DNA of 64,000 nucleotides from Purpureocillium takamizusanense (GCF_022605165.1 NC_063073.1:248001-312000), one strand, 5' to 3'. Positions 45,773 through 57,095 are shown, counted from the stretch's first letter. Notes: generated by a model not told the origin, from the sequence alone. Made by a program: numbers and translations.

Positions 45773-46833
45773 ATGGCGAGGCCACATCTCCTGCTCTGCT
45801 TCGATGCATTCGGCACCCTCTTCCGTCCCAAGCGCTCCGTCGCGCAGCAGTACGCCGAGGTCGCGCGCCAATGCGGCCTCACGGGCTTCACCGACGGCGA
45901 GCTCGAGGCGTCTCTCAAGGCGGCGTTCAAGGACGAGGCCACGCGGAACCCCAACTATGGCCGGGCGACGGGCCTGGGCGCGACCAAGTGGTGGACGAAT
46001 GTCAGCTTCAACCAGCCTGCCTGCCTGCCCCTTTGTCCCATCCCATCGCGTGCAGGATGGACTTTGGAGCTGACTGGACCCGCGCGTGTCGACGCCGCCG
46101 CCGCCGCACGCACGCGTAGATTATCCAAAAGACCTTTACGCCGCTGATCAGCAGCAAGAACAACAATAACCACTGCTCGCTGCCAACGGAACTGGCTCCC
46201 CGGCTGCTGCATCGCTTCGCGTCCAAGGAGGGGTACGACGCCGAGCCGAACCTAGTGTCTACTCTTCGGGCTCTCAAGCGCCCGGACCACACGAAGCATT
46301 TTGACAGCATCGTCATTGGCGTCATCACCAACTCGGACGACCGCGTCCCGGACATCCTATCCTCGTTTGACCTCAACGTCAGCCCTTTGCGGTACGGCAC
46401 AGACGTGGACACTAGCGTTCTCGCGCGTCGCGACTACGACGTCGACTTCCACTGCATGTCCTACGATGTAGGCGTCGAGAAGCCCGACAGGCGCATCTTT
46501 GACGCGGCGAGCGGCCTGCTCGTCCGGATCCTCGCTGCACGGGAGGGCATGTCCGAAGCCGAGGCCGAGGCGGAGATTGGCAGGACGTGGCGTAGAGTGT
46601 ACGTCGGCGACGAGCACGCCAAGGATGTTGTCGGCGCCAGGAACGCGGGCTGGAGCCCCGTGCTTCTCGACCCTGAGGCCCACTCTGTCGGGACCGCCAG
46701 CGTGGAGGACCATGGCGGGCAAACGCTGGATGAGCTTTTCAAGGAACATGGCGCTCTACGAGTCAAGTCGATACGAAACCTGACCACCTGGCTGTCCAAT
46801 GGTGGCGATTGGGGCGGTCGTGGCGAGAGATAG
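45773..46833 (+). CDS. HAD-like hydrolase (HDHD3-type)
   Basis: Exons 45773-46000 and 46120-46833 with a 119-base intron (GTCAGC...CTGAC...GTAG), 313 residues, phase 0 join. Motif I is CFDAFGTLF (nucleophile Asp in residues 9-11; the second Asp is replaced by Phe, as in the DxFGTL group). Motif II is VITNSDDR, motif III Lys is in GVEKPDRRIF, and motif IV is YVGDEHAKDVVGARNAGW. A helical cap lies between motifs I and II. These are the marks of HDHD3/haloacid-dehalogenase-like phosphatases, cytosolic and generally uncharacterised in fungi. The ATG context GCCATGG is strong. The donor GTCAGC is unusual but is the only one that fits the frame. Confidence 0.88.
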
Positions 46834-46874
46834 CTGCTGCATGATAACACGAATTAAATGAGCCCCTATGACAA

Positions 46875-47729
46875 CTATCCCTCCATGGCGGGCCAAAACG
46901 GCTGTTCCGCAGCCAGTATTTCCCGCCACTTGATCAATGACCGTTGGAGCAGCTCCTGCTTGACCCCCTCGCCGCCCCGGCGTATCTCATCGTCCACAGC
47001 CGCGTCGATGAGGTCCCCGAGCTCGTCCACAAACTCGACAAACTCCTCGGACGTCCAGTTGGGGATGAACTCTTTTCTCAGGGCGCCCCCGTCGGCGTCC
47101 GCGGCCGGGTCAGCGCCGCTGTCATCCCGGAGCAGACCCTTGGCGTAGGCCCACGCATCGAGGTAGCACTTTTCCGTGCCGTAGAAGACGACGGCGCACT
47201 CGAGCCACGGCAGGACGTCGCCCTGCCCGGGCGCCAGGCCGGCAAAGAGGGCCTCGAAGCGGCGCAGGCCCTCGATTTTGGCCTCGTCGGGGACGCGTCC
47301 GTCCGCCGAGGTGGGGAGGTTGACGGCGATGCCGAATTCGTGCGCCGTGTCGACAAAGAAGCGCTCCTCGCGGCGGATGTTGACGAGGGCGTCGATCATC
47401 CAGGCCAGCAGCCGCGTGGGCGGCGTGTCCTCGCCGTCGTCGTCGTCCTCGCCGTCCGCCTCTGCCTTGGCGTCCTTGCCTGTAGCGGCGTGTGGCCCCC
47501 CCCGCCGCCGCTCCGGCACCGTCTCGGGCAGGGCGAGGAAGCTCAGCAGGCGGCCGATGCCCCGGATGTAGCCGTGGATGTAGAGGCGGTCGTTGGCGAG
47601 CCAGCGGCCGAGGACGTCCTTGGGCACGGCGCCGCGGGCGGCGTTGCGCAGGAAGGGGGACTGGGTGGCGCGCCGGAAGCCGTCCGGGTCGGAGGCGATG
47701 AGGGCCTCGGTGAGGCGGAAGCGGGCCAT
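46875..47729 (-). CDS. TenA/THI-4-like protein (heme-oxygenase fold)
   Basis: Single exon, 284 residues, start ATG 47727-47729. Features of the TENA/THI-4/PQQC fold are SPFLRNAARGAVPKDVLGRWLANDRLYIHGYIRGIGRLLSF at the N-terminus, then LAWMIDALVNIRREERFFVDTAHEFGI, then GDVLPWLECAVVFYGTEKCYLDAWAYAK. This helical bundle acts in thiamine salvage (aminopyrimidine hydrolysis) in bacteria and yeast. Filamentous fungi also have divergent members of unknown role, and this looks like one of those. An acidic insertion (EADGEDDDDGED, near residues 90-102) is a lineage feature. It faces the HAD gene tail-to-tail with a gap of only 41 bases. Confidence 0.85.
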   Translation of the reverse strand: MARFRLTEALIASDPDGFRRATQSPFLRNAARGAVPKDVLGRWLANDRLYIHGYIRGIGRLLSFLALPETVPERRRGGPHAATGKDAKAEADGEDDDDGEDTPPTRLLAWMIDALVNIRREERFFVDTAHEFGIAVNLPTSADGRVPDEAKIEGLRRFEALFAGLAPGQGDVLPWLECAVVFYGTEKCYLDAWAYAKGLLRDDSGADPAADADGGALRKEFIPNWTSEEFVEFVDELGDLIDAAVDDEIRRGGEGVKQELLQRSLIKWREILAAEQPFWPAMEG

Positions 47730-48461
47730 GGCGATGTTGTTGCGCGGTGTATAAGACTACGTGATAATAAGTGAGGGAGTGGAGCGCGGAGTTTGAGATG
47801 GCTGCTCCGTGGGTGCGTGACGGCTGACGCGTGAGGAGGGGCGGTCGACAATGGCATGAGTGGGAGCTGGCGGTGACGCCCGTCAGCCCTGCAGCGTATC
47901 AACATCCGATACGATCGAAGGACGTACTGAAGGTGGTAGTGCCCGTTGTCTTGTCTTCCACAACGGGCGGGCGTCAAGCGCTGACGGCTCGGGGGCATGA
48001 GAGCCGGAACGCGGCAGTCGATCCCCTGGAGTACACCCACTGATGAGCCTAGACTGCCCCGCCCCGCCCCCGTCAGCCACGGACCGGCAGCCGCGCATCC
48101 CAAAACCCCGATTCGGCCTACCCCTGACGTCACGTCGTGATTCGTATCTTGACATGCAACAAGTATCTAGCCTGGTAGACATGCCACTGGTGCGTACGTA
48201 GAGATGGCATCTCGCGCAGATCAAAGGGCTAATCGCTAGCCCAAGCCACGGCGATCTCGCTGTCGAGAAAAGTGTAGACGGGAGGGCAGCCTAGCTTGCC
48301 ATAATCTGGCACAATATAAAGAGGCAAGCAATCCAACGCCAGTTCATGGACGGCTTGCAACCTAGTTGCGCCACCACCATCTCACTCTCATCAAAGATAC
48401 CCCTACTGCCATCTTCAAAGACGTGAAATTCGTTGCGCCATAGGACACGGCACAGCCAGCC
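47730..48461. other. Divergent promoter region
   Basis: About 730 bases between the TenA-like gene (minus) and the next plus-strand gene. No gene is seen. Contains CCGCCCCGCCCCCG near 48058, possibly bound by a C2H2 regulator (inference), and TATAAAGAGG near 48314. Confidence 0.4.
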
Positions 48462-49247
48462 ATGGACCAAAAACGACAGGCCGCCGCGGCTGCCCGCCCG
48501 CGGCAGTTCCAAATCAACCGCACCTCCTTCACGCGCCACTACGACATCTACTCAACCACCGACGGACAGCAGCAGCAGCAGCAGGCCTACTACATCGACA
48601 TTTCGTCCTTTACGCCGGGAAAGCCCGACCTGACGGTCTACGAGGGAAAGGGGGGCCCGAAAGGAACCGGCGGCGGCAGCGTCGTGGCCGTCGTGCACAT
48701 GCCCAAGCTCTCGGGCGACTTCAAGATTGGGCTCGGCGGCGGGGGCGGGCTGGCGGGGGCGGCGGGGGCGACGACGCGCTGGGAGGACATGACCAAGGAG
48801 GACGTGCGGCACTCGCGGCACCGGTGGGCGATGACACTAGGGGGAGACGGAGGAGATGAAAGTGGCGGCGGCGGGCAGAGGCGGCGAAGGGAGCGACGGG
48901 AGTTTATGTGGAAGCGCACGCGGCGGGTGGCCGCCGAGGGGACGAGCGTGTCGTCGCTGAGCGGCCGGAACCTGAAGCTGGTGGAGGTGCATGGCAGCGG
49001 CGGCGGTGGAGGTGGCGGCAGTAACGGAGAGGAGGAAGGTGAGCGAGAAGAGGTGCTCGCCGTGTTTACGAGCGACCGGGGGTTCTCATCGTGCGGCGTG
49101 CTGCAGATTAACAGCGACAACAACGAGGGCCGTGACTTTGAGGTCATGGTGGTGACGACCTGCGTGGCGCTGTATGAAAAGGCGAGGCGGCGGAGGCATC
49201 GCGCGGCAGCTGGGGGCGGCGGAGGTGGTGGTGGCGGTGGGGGATGA
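48462..49247 (+). CDS. Conserved fungal protein of unknown function (tubby-like fold suspected)
   Basis: Single exon, 261 residues. The conserved core reads YYIDISSFTPGKPDLTVYEG, VVAVVHMPKLSGDFKIGLG, RWEDMTKEDVRHSRHRWAM, REFMWKRTRRVA, GRNLKLVEV, VLAVFTSDRGFSSCGVLQI and EVMVVTTCVALYEKARRRR. The alternation of strands with a final hydrophobic helix recalls tubby C-terminal/LURP1-like beta barrels; this is my inference. Low-complexity insertions (polyQ near residue 36, several Gly runs, and a GGGGGGGGGGGG C-terminus) interrupt the core and look like recent repeat growth. Function unknown. Confidence 0.85.
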   Translation: MDQKRQAAAAARPRQFQINRTSFTRHYDIYSTTDGQQQQQQAYYIDISSFTPGKPDLTVYEGKGGPKGTGGGSVVAVVHMPKLSGDFKIGLGGGGGLAGAAGATTRWEDMTKEDVRHSRHRWAMTLGGDGGDESGGGGQRRRRERREFMWKRTRRVAAEGTSVSSLSGRNLKLVEVHGSGGGGGGGSNGEEEGEREEVLAVFTSDRGFSSCGVLQINSDNNEGRDFEVMVVTTCVALYEKARRRRHRAAAGGGGGGGGGGG

Positions 49248-50164
49248 GGCGGATGATGATGATGATGGGAGAGGTGGTCGTGGTGTTGTTGGTTCCATGG
49301 CCAGTTGGCACCACGACTAATAAGGCCTGGGGATGTGCGCCTGACTGCGATCCACCCTGTCATTATACATTAAGATGAGGGGTAGACCGAATGGGACGGG
49401 ACTCGCAGAATGAGCTCCGTAGAGGAGTCGGAATTGAATACTCATTATTAGCAGCGTCTTTATCTGGCTATCTCATGAGGAGGAGGAGGAGGAGGAGGAG
49501 AAGGAGGACAGGAGCTGACATGAAAACACCAACAAAAGCCCAGACTCGACATCCTGTATTCTGCTGTGGTATACGTACAACGGGACGATCCGCGGGATTA
49601 CGCTACGTACCTTATTGTTAGCTGCCAAAAGAAGCCATGTGTCGCCGACGCTGTCCCCCGTCAAGCAACTGCCGAGCCCACCAACCCACCTCACAGGGCA
49701 CCTCCAGGCTGCTGCGCCCTCGGCCATCCACTCACCCCTGGGCGGCCGGGCCGTGCCAGCCAACAACACGATGCTCAACGTCGGGCGGGCGGGGGCCGGC
49801 GTTCGCTTCAGTTCGGCGCTGCATGCGTGCGTGCGTTTATGCGCGGGTATGGTCCAGCTTCTTTGGGCATTTCGCCGTCTAACCTATATTTCTGTTAGGC
49901 CGTAGGGGCCATATAAAGCACTCATCCGCACGCCGTATATGCATACATAGGACAATGCGCATCCCGTCGTCGTCGTCCCCCTCATCAAGTCCCCTCCTCC
50001 TCCCCCTCCAACTCCCGAGCAAAAACGTCGCGCCTCACTCACAGGACATTACACCGGAGCACGAGTGAACCACAAAGGCGTTACACAACAACAACCACCA
50101 CAGTAGTAGGAGCAGTAATAGTAGTAGCAGCAGCTGCAACGGCAGTAGCACCACCGCCGCCACC
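49248..50164. other. Intergenic region with GAG microsatellite
   Basis: No gene supported. It contains an (AGG)n run at 49476-49508, and a CAGTAG/CAGCAG-rich leader from 50095 directly before the DUF4267 start. Confidence 0.5.
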
Positions 50165-50650
50165 ATGGCAACCTCCTTCTCCCCCCTCCCGTCCTACCTC
50201 TTCGGCACCGCCTTTCTCGGCCTCAGCCTCAGCGCCATCCTCGCCCCGCGCCGCGAATACGCGCGCTTCGGCCTGCCTCTCGAGACGACGACGACGACGT
50301 CCTCCTCCACACCCGCGCGTGTCATCATCAACCATAACAACAACAACAACAACAACAGCGGCAGCGGCAGCGACGGCAGCGACGGCAGCGACGGCTTCGC
50401 CTCGCCGCTCATGTACCTCAAGGGCATCCGCGAGCTCACGTACGGCGCCGCCCTGCTGGCGCTGCAGTGGCAGGGCAACGAGCCCGCCGTGACGACGCTC
50501 GTGGGCGTGCTCGCGTTCGCGGCCCTCGGCGACGGGTGCGTCATCTGGGCGCACGGCGGGGAGGCGCTGCGCGGCAAGGCGTGGGGTCACTGGCTGCCGG
50601 GGCTGGGGTTCCTGGGGTGGGCGGCCTGGCGATGGAGGAGGAGTCTCTGA
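50165..50650 (+). CDS. DUF4267 integral membrane protein
   Basis: Single exon, 161 residues; ATG in a CACCATGG context. Four hydrophobic segments are visible: LPSYLFGTAFLGLSLSAILA, ELTYGAALLALQW, TTLVGVLAFAALGDGCVIWA and HWLPGLGFLGWAAWRW. The motif YLKGIRELTYG between spans 1 and 2 is typical of DUF4267 proteins, small four-span membrane proteins common in ascomycetes, without known function. A low-complexity loop (NHNNNNNNNSGSGSDGSDGSDG region, residues 57-78) sits before that motif, clearly a repeat expansion. Confidence 0.85.
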   Translation: MATSFSPLPSYLFGTAFLGLSLSAILAPRREYARFGLPLETTTTTSSSTPARVIINHNNNNNNNSGSGSDGSDGSDGFASPLMYLKGIRELTYGAALLALQWQGNEPAVTTLVGVLAFAALGDGCVIWAHGGEALRGKAWGHWLPGLGFLGWAAWRWRRSL

Positions 50651-50991
50651 TAACTCAATAACTAAGGCGTGTTCTTGTTTCCGTTTGCTTACGGTGGTGG
50701 TGGTGGTGGTGGTGATGATGATGATGATGGATGGTTTAGAAATCACGACTCACGAGGGTGTGTTGCAATCTGTCATGGATTGAACGTGGCTACCTACGAA
50801 TACGGCGCTACAAACTATGGCAATCGACGTGGATCCTCCTCCATCAAAGTACCCTCGCACATTGGTGTTGTCATCTAGTTGATCCCCTCATTGACCGAGC
50901 ACGGCGCCAAGTGCCGTTGCAGGACGCGCAGTGACATACTCCTAGTTCCCCCCCCTCCTCCCCACCTCGTCAACACACCTCACTTATCACC

Positions 50992-53639
50992 TCACTGCTC
51001 GCGGTCGTCGTTGTACGGCCACGTACCCGTCGGGAACGCCACGCCAAACTCGAGGGCGAGCCGCACCGCCCGCCCGGCCTTGAGGCTCACCTCCCACTTG
51101 ACCTCGCCGTCGCGTTTGAGGCTCGCCGCCGCCCGGCCCCAGTCCCGGCCGCTCCCGCTGACACCGGAGCCGGAGCCGGAGCCGGAGCCGTCCCGGGTCT
51201 CGGGCCCCGCCGACCCCGCCGCCACGACCCCGCCGCCCGGCGTCAGGCCCTGCGGCGCGAGCACCTCGACGCGCAGCTTGTCGTCCTCCGACACGGGCAC
51301 CTGGTCGCGCACCGTGATGGACACTGCCGACGCCGCCGAGTGCGAGGGGCCACCCCTGGACGCAGCTCCGGCACCAGCACCGCGCGTGTTGTGCAGCAGG
51401 ACACTGCGCGTGTACACCCACGTATTCTCCTTGCTAAAGAGACCCCCCGTGCCGCGGCACACCGCCGGCTTCGGGTACGCGACCTTGACGGCCGGGTCGA
51501 TGCCCAGGCTCAGCGTCATGTCGGCCCCGGGGCTGCAGCGCGACAGCGTCGCCTTGCCGAGGAAGCTGCCGTCGAGCGTCAGCCCGGCGCGCCCGCGGAA
51601 GAGCGTCATGCGCGACGTGTTGCGCAGCCGCGCCTGCAAGAACGCGACGGGCTTGTACTTGGCCACCACGGTGTGGCTGTAGGCGACGCCCGTGAAGGTG
51701 GTGCGCGCCACGTGTGACTTGGTCGACGAGTGCTTGGGCGCGAGCGTCTTGAGCCCGGGGAGATCAAACGTCGTCGTCATGCCCGTCTCCTCGACGACGC
51801 TGCCCGTGCGGCTGTTGGACCCGTCGTCGTCGTCGTCTTCGTCGGACGACTCGCCGCCGGCGCCAGCGGTTCCGAAGAGGCCGCCCGCTCTGCTGCTGTC
51901 CATGCCGTTGCCCGCTCTGCTGACGTCCATGCCATTGCCCGCTCTGCTGATGTCCATGCCGTTGCCGAGGCTGCCGCCCATCTGCTCACCGCGCTCCAGA
52001 ACCTGGTTGATGTTCCGCTGCAACACATCCGACCGCGTTGCCATCATGTCCAGGCTCGCGCCGGGCGCTGCCATCGACTTTGCGGCAGGGATCGCCCCTG
52101 CCGGTTGCGGGGCCAGTGCACGCATCGGCGGTGTCCCGAAGAGATTCTTCTTGTAGATGTCCTCCGCTTCCCCCCCGAATGTCGGGAAAGCCTCCGGCAT
52201 CACGCCTCCCCGGTCGCAGCCGAAAAGGGAATCCTCTGGCGGGTCGCGCGGCCTGCCAAACATGTCCCCCCTGGGTCGCTGCGTGTCCGCCTGTCGCTGC
52301 CGCTGCTGCTTCCACTTGGCGACGCTCTCGCACTCCTTGTTGCTCCGCAAGATCTGCTGATGAGCGTTGTCATTGCGGCCGAAATACCGGTCGTTCCCGG
52401 CGAGGCCCAGACGCCACGGCGCGAGCTCCGGCACCGCGTCGTCGAGCCCGGAATAGGTGGCCTGCGACGTGGACAGCGAGACGCGGCAGTTGGACCACGT
52501 CTCCGAGGTGGCGTTGTACAGCTCCGCCTCGAAGCTGAGGGCAGCCGTGTTGTTGGTCGTCGACAGCTTGAGGTCGTACGAGGGTGTCCAGTGCGCCGAC
52601 GACGTCACGTAGGACAGGAGCAGGTCGCAGGTGAGGGGCGAGGGCGACGAGGAGGAGACGTCGCCGTCGTCTTGCTTGGTCACGTCCACGTCGATGGTGG
52701 TGGCCACGGACGCACGGCGCGAGCATCCCGGGGTCAGGGCCGAGGCAGCCTCGATGGTGATGCGCACCGCGTAGCACATCTTGGGCCAAAAGTCCTCTTG
52801 CTCGCGGCAGATGCGCGCCCGCTCCTTGGCCCGCTCCATGCGCTGCCTCGCGCGCTGCTCCCGGGCCTTGGTCTTGGGCTTGCGTTGGCGGTCCCATGCC
52901 TTGCTCGCCTTCGCTTGGGCGATTTTGTATTCGTCCTTGAGGTCCTCGATCTTCCTCGTTTGCCTGGTTCTGGCGCGGTCGGCGTCGCGCGACTCGCGCT
53001 TGCCGTCCACGATGTCCTCATGCAGCTTGGCGCGTTCTCGCTTGTACGCTTCGAGCTCTTCGGCGACGGACACGTTGCGCTTGCGGTCCAAGGTCTTGGC
53101 GTAGGCGTCGAGGTACTTGAGACGGGCCTCAGCGTTTTTGATCTTTTCCGAGGCGGCCTCCATCATGTCGCAGAGGTGATCCTCTTTGCGGTACGCCTCC
53201 TGGAGCTCGGGAGCCCTCTCCCAGCGGAAGGACTTGTCCCAGGCGTCATCGTCGTCCGAGTCCGAGTCGCAGTCGGGGTCGCTGGGATAAATGTCCTCCC
53301 AAATGTCGCGGTTCGGCAGCGACTCGACGAGGACGTCGCTGATGGCGAGGCCGCTGGTGGTGGCCGTCTCGACGCGGACCGAGTCTCGGTCGGTGGTGGG
53401 GGTGATGCCGAAGACGGTGATTTCATTAGTGCCGGGCTGAGGGCGGTCAGCGTGTGTTTCTTGAATAACGATTATTTCTTGACAAAAAATGGAATACTCA
53501 CCTTGAGCTGGACGTTTGCGAGCTCCCTGGCGACCTGGGCTCTGGTGGGGAAGAGGGTGACGGAGCGCGTGGAGAGCTGGCGGACGTGGAACTCGAGCTT
53601 GTTGACCGAGTCCATGCTGGATGCGTGTGGGTGATTCAT
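50992..53639 (-). CDS. DUF4140/DUF4139 protein (mucoidy inhibitor A-like family)
   Basis: Exons 53639-53502 and 53436-50992 with a 65-base intron (GTGAGT...CTGAC...TCAG), 860 residues. The N-terminal DUF4140 region is SVTLFPTRAQVARELANVQLK, continuing PGTNEITVFGITPT after splicing. A charged coiled coil (residues about 130-260, rich in Lys/Arg/Glu) follows. The DUF4139 beta domain begins with LLLSYVTSSAHWTPSYDLKLST and ends with WEVSLKAGRAVRLALEFGVAFPTG. The central part is disordered: a 9-residue repeat (GNGMDxSRA, three copies), acidic SSDEDDDDDG, and a short GS dipeptide run near the C-terminus. Fungal family members are cytosolic and poorly studied; the bacterial name does not describe their role. 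A second in-frame ATG lies 24 bases downstream and could be the start. Confidence 0.88.
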
Positions 53640-54876
53640 CTTCCTCTTTGTCTGTATGCTGAGCCAGAACAAAAGACTGCCAAGGGCGATACGTAGTGCC
53701 TTATATATATGCCCTGTCCGGGCGGGCGGGCGGCTGAAGCGCCATGGGATTTGAGGCTGTACACTACCTCTCTCTACACAGTTGGCGCCAGGCACACCAC
53801 GATGTTGGCTGGTGGTGGCTGTTGGTGCCTGGGGGCGTGTGACTCCACGGCGACGCAAGGTCCGGTTTCATTGTTGCGGCAGTGCCTGGTGGGATATCGA
53901 AGCACCGAGGTGACGTTGATTTCGCCCAGAGTGATGCCCCGTTGGGTCCTTTGGGGTCCTTTGAGGGTGGCAGCGAGATTGTCGTCGAGTTCTGTAGTGG
54001 GAGCGGAGACATTGAAAGTGAGAATACTACTAAACGTTACTAAGCTCTAACTAAAGGTGCCGCCAGGGCGATCGTCCCTGGTGTAAGTCGGTGGATCCTT
54101 GGCGCTGTGCCCGCGGGGGTCCATTGTTTGACGGCGGCTGGAGAGCCCTGTCGAGGCTCAGCCCGTGCTGCAGGTCGTGTGTGGGCGTGGCGTGGCCCCC
54201 CGGGTCTTCATGGGGACGGCCAGGCTGATTGCAAGTCGGCACCTAACCAAGGTTCCAAGGTTGTCTGCAGCTGGATGGGTAGAGCCCTGGACCTGTGGTG
54301 GTGGCGCTCTGGGGTGTTTGCCAGGCAGCACAGCCCGCTGGAACCCCCTGGCGGCCCCCGTGAGCGGTGTGGCTGATGCCTGTGGACGCCATCATGGCCT
54401 GCTGCCGCTGCGACCATGACGCCAGTGTAAGTCGATGCCGCCTCGGCCTCTCCTTGTAAGGTTCTGTCCGTCTTTCTGTCTCTGGGTGCCTTTTCTTTTC
54501 CCGCGGTCGGCGGTCGTCAGGTCAAACACGTTGGCCACATTGACTGGCCACATCAACTGCAACTCAACTCGGGCGCGTCGTCAGGCATCCCCGCAGCGAG
54601 GCCAAGGGAAGGTCCCGCCCGTCTGAATCCATATCCTGTGCATGTCCCGCCGCTGGTTCGTAGCAGCCGGCGGCAATCGACAGGACGATGCAGGGATGGA
54701 TGGGCTCTTTATTACCAGCCACCGAATATTATTACTCCTTCCCGACATCATCCATGACAACAACGGCCTTCACATCAAACACATATACAAGCACACAACG
54801 TTACCTGACCTCACGGCCCTGCTGTCCCTGGCCCAAGGCGCCTAATCTAACCGCGCACCACCCACTATCCATCATC
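53640..54876. other. 1.2 kb divergent intergenic region
   Basis: Separates the DUF4139 gene (minus) from the proline-rich membrane protein (plus). Frames of up to 113 codons lack family features. TTATATATATGCC at 53700-53712 is a TATA element suited to the minus-strand gene, about 60-70 bases upstream of its ATG. Confidence 0.5.
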
Positions 54877-55902
54877 ATGAGCTCATCCGGCCCGCCCCTC
54901 GCTGGCGTTGGGCGCCCCGGCCCCCACGGCTCCTCGCCCGCCAACGTCGGCATCCCGTGGGACTACGGACAGGGCCACGGCCACGGCTTCCCAGATGACC
55001 CAGCGCCCGGGACGCGGGTAGATCTCCCGCCGCCCCCCGACCCTATTCCTCCCGGTGCCGGCATCGCCCTACATCTTGGCCCAGAGTCGCAGATCCCCGA
55101 CCACCCGGGCAGCATGGTCGGCGTGCCCCAGGTCCAGCCGCCGCAGGCGTACTATCCGCCTCCTCCCGCCGTGGCTCCTCCTCCTCAGGCTGTCACTGCG
55201 GCGGCGGCGGCGGGCCCCGGCCAGGACCTGGACATGCGCGACCTCAAGACGAGCTGCCAGGTCGGGCTGCGCGAGCTCTCGGGCATGCAGCGGCTGCGGC
55301 GCGAGTCGGGCGGCGCGGCGGGCGTCGAGTCGCGCATCCGAGCCCAGGCCGGCCTCGTGCTGGGTGACCTGCGCGCGCTGCAAGATGAGGTCCGTGGGCT
55401 CGTCAAGGCTGCCGAGGATCACCGGTGGCGGCGCTGGATCTTTGGCGGATTAATGTGCGATTCCCCCTAGTGTCTTCCCAACAAACAAGTGGCCTACCAG
55501 AACCCCGTCTTCACTTGTCGCTCGACGCTGAGTCGCTGACCCTCACGTAGAGCAACGTTCATCCCCGCCGTCCGACGCATCTTTCGTCGCGGCGGCCACG
55601 ACGACGCCGACGCCGACTCGCGGCTGTCGTCCAACGGCACCGAGTACGCCTTCCGCCGGTCCAGGGGCCTCATGGCGCGCATCAAGGACGGCGTGCTGGG
55701 CTCGGGCTCCCTCGCCAAGATGGCCTTTTTCGTCTTCGCCGTGCTGTACGTGTTCCAGAACGAGGTGTCGCTGCGCGTGGCCCGGACGGTGCAGAAGCGC
55801 GTGAGGCGCCTGATGGAGAGGGTCGAGAGGGGGGACGAGGACGTGGGCGAAAAGGACGTCAGGATGCTCGACGGCTGGCGGTGGCGGGTGCTGTTGTGGT
55901 GA
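54877..55902 (+). CDS. Proline-rich protein with C-terminal hydrophobic segments
   Basis: Exons 54877-55454 and 55551-55902 with a 96-base intron (GTGCGA...CTGAC...GTAG), 309 residues. Residues 1-120 are Pro/Gly-rich and disordered (VDLPPPPDPIPPGAG, YYPPPPAVAPPPQ). Residues about 120-185 are a charged helix (DLKTSCQVGLRELSGMQRLR, ALQDEVRGLVKAAEDHRWRR). The splice joins WIFGGL to IATFIPAVRRIFRR, completing a short hydrophobic segment. A second hydrophobic stretch, SLAKMAFFVFAVLYVFQNEV, is a likely transmembrane helix, followed by a basic helix. It looks like a tail-anchored or two-span membrane protein; no family is recognised. Possible organelles are a guess, so I give none. Confidence 0.78.
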
Positions 55903-56444
55903 GGAGCGATGAGCGGAGCGGTGGGCTTGGGGGTTGATGCACTCTATAACGCGAGATGTTGTAAGGTTGACGACGACGACGACTACGACGATGATGATGA
56001 GGATAAAGGTACCAGGTTATATATGTATGCATGCTAGGCTATCGCAGCCGGCCGTCACTGTCTTAAAACGACCGTTTATAGCTAGCAACGTCGAAAAATA
56101 CCTTATTAGACGCCACGCCGGCTTTTACGATTATACCGAGAGAATCTTTCTTATGCACGCAGCAAATTGGTCCTGGACCCTACTGATATTTACCTTTAAA
56201 TCCCCCGTCACTTTAGCAAAAACAAAGTGTGCATGTATATTTGCTAGCGTTCATCTAGTCAACGTTCATGTTCAAGCAGGTACGTTGGGTGTTAGTTCTA
56301 CGCCTCGGAGTAAGCAATGTTGGTCTTGTTGGCAGCGCGACGGGCTCCCATACACTTTGATACGAGCTGGTGGGACTCATGTCGCGATCAATACGACTTG
56401 CCTTTAACGAGGCACCAAGCCCACCCCGAATTGACTGCCCTATC
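55903..56444. other. Intergenic region, AT-richer and degraded-looking
   Basis: Begins with a GAC/GAT repeat (about 55970-56002). From 56040 to 56270 it is AT-richer, with TTTACGATTATACC and TTTAAATCCCCC, and resembles a mutated repeat relic. No gene supported. Confidence 0.45.
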
Positions 56445-57095
56445 CTATCCAATGTCGTTAGTGCCGAGTACGATTGCAGTCTCATTGTACGGCACGCCTA
56501 AATTGTCAACGATCAGGGGCCAACCGTCCTCTTCCATCCGCCTTTCCAGCTCGGGGAAGCTTAGCACCCGGCCTCTACTCTTGTCGATGATGAACAAGTC
56601 CTCGGCCGCACATGCGAAATGATGCTCGTTGAAGGCATCTTCCCATGCTTCCCAGCCGTCCACCGCAAGGATAAAGCATTGCATCACCCCATCAAGCACC
56701 GTTAAATTGTTGGCACTGCCATGGTACCACCATTCCGCGAGATTCTCTGCCTCGAATTTGAGCCGCCGGATGCGACGTCCGCATTCTTTGAAATGAGCGT
56801 AATGGAACGCATCCCCGATATCGATGATGTCGACATGCAAATTAACCCAGATGTAGATATGTTGTGATCTCTTCGACAAAAAGAACTTTTCGTGATAGTC
56901 AGAAGAACCTCGGCAACGACTTTCGCGGCAGAGGTGCATGATGTTAGGCACGGGCGTTGACGAGGCTAGGTATAGGAATCGACTTTCTCCGGGTTTGATG
57001 TGAGCTCTTACACGGACCTGGACCATCCGAGGTTCGAGTGTCAATGTCCATATCTGAGCCCGGATTTCATATGGTAGATCGGTGATGGAAGCCAT
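56445..57095 (-). CDS. 2EXR-domain protein
   Basis: Single exon, 216 residues. The N-terminus shows the 2EXR signature: ITDLPYEIRAQIWTLTLEPRMVQVR followed by TPVPNIMHLCRESR. This F-box-like motif is abundant in Sordariomycete proteins of unknown function. The rest (HIYIWVNLHVDIIDIGDAFHY, RIRRLKFEAENLAEW) is the usual alpha/beta tail. It is AT-richer in codon usage than the flanking METTL16 and DUF4139 genes, consistent with a fast-evolving family. Possible role in protein-protein interaction or ubiquitin pathways, unproven. Confidence 0.85.
   Translation of the reverse strand: MASITDLPYEIRAQIWTLTLEPRMVQVRVRAHIKPGESRFLYLASSTPVPNIMHLCRESRCRGSSDYHEKFFLSKRSQHIYIWVNLHVDIIDIGDAFHYAHFKECGRRIRRLKFEAENLAEWWYHGSANNLTVLDGVMQCFILAVDGWEAWEDAFNEHHFACAAEDLFIIDKSRGRVLSFPELERRMEEDGWPLIVDNLGVPYNETAIVLGTNDIG

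Noticed and set aside
51730..53634. 634-codon frame antisense to the DUF4139 gene
   Set aside because: Arises from high third-position GC in the true gene; repetitive Arg/Val/Leu content and no domain.
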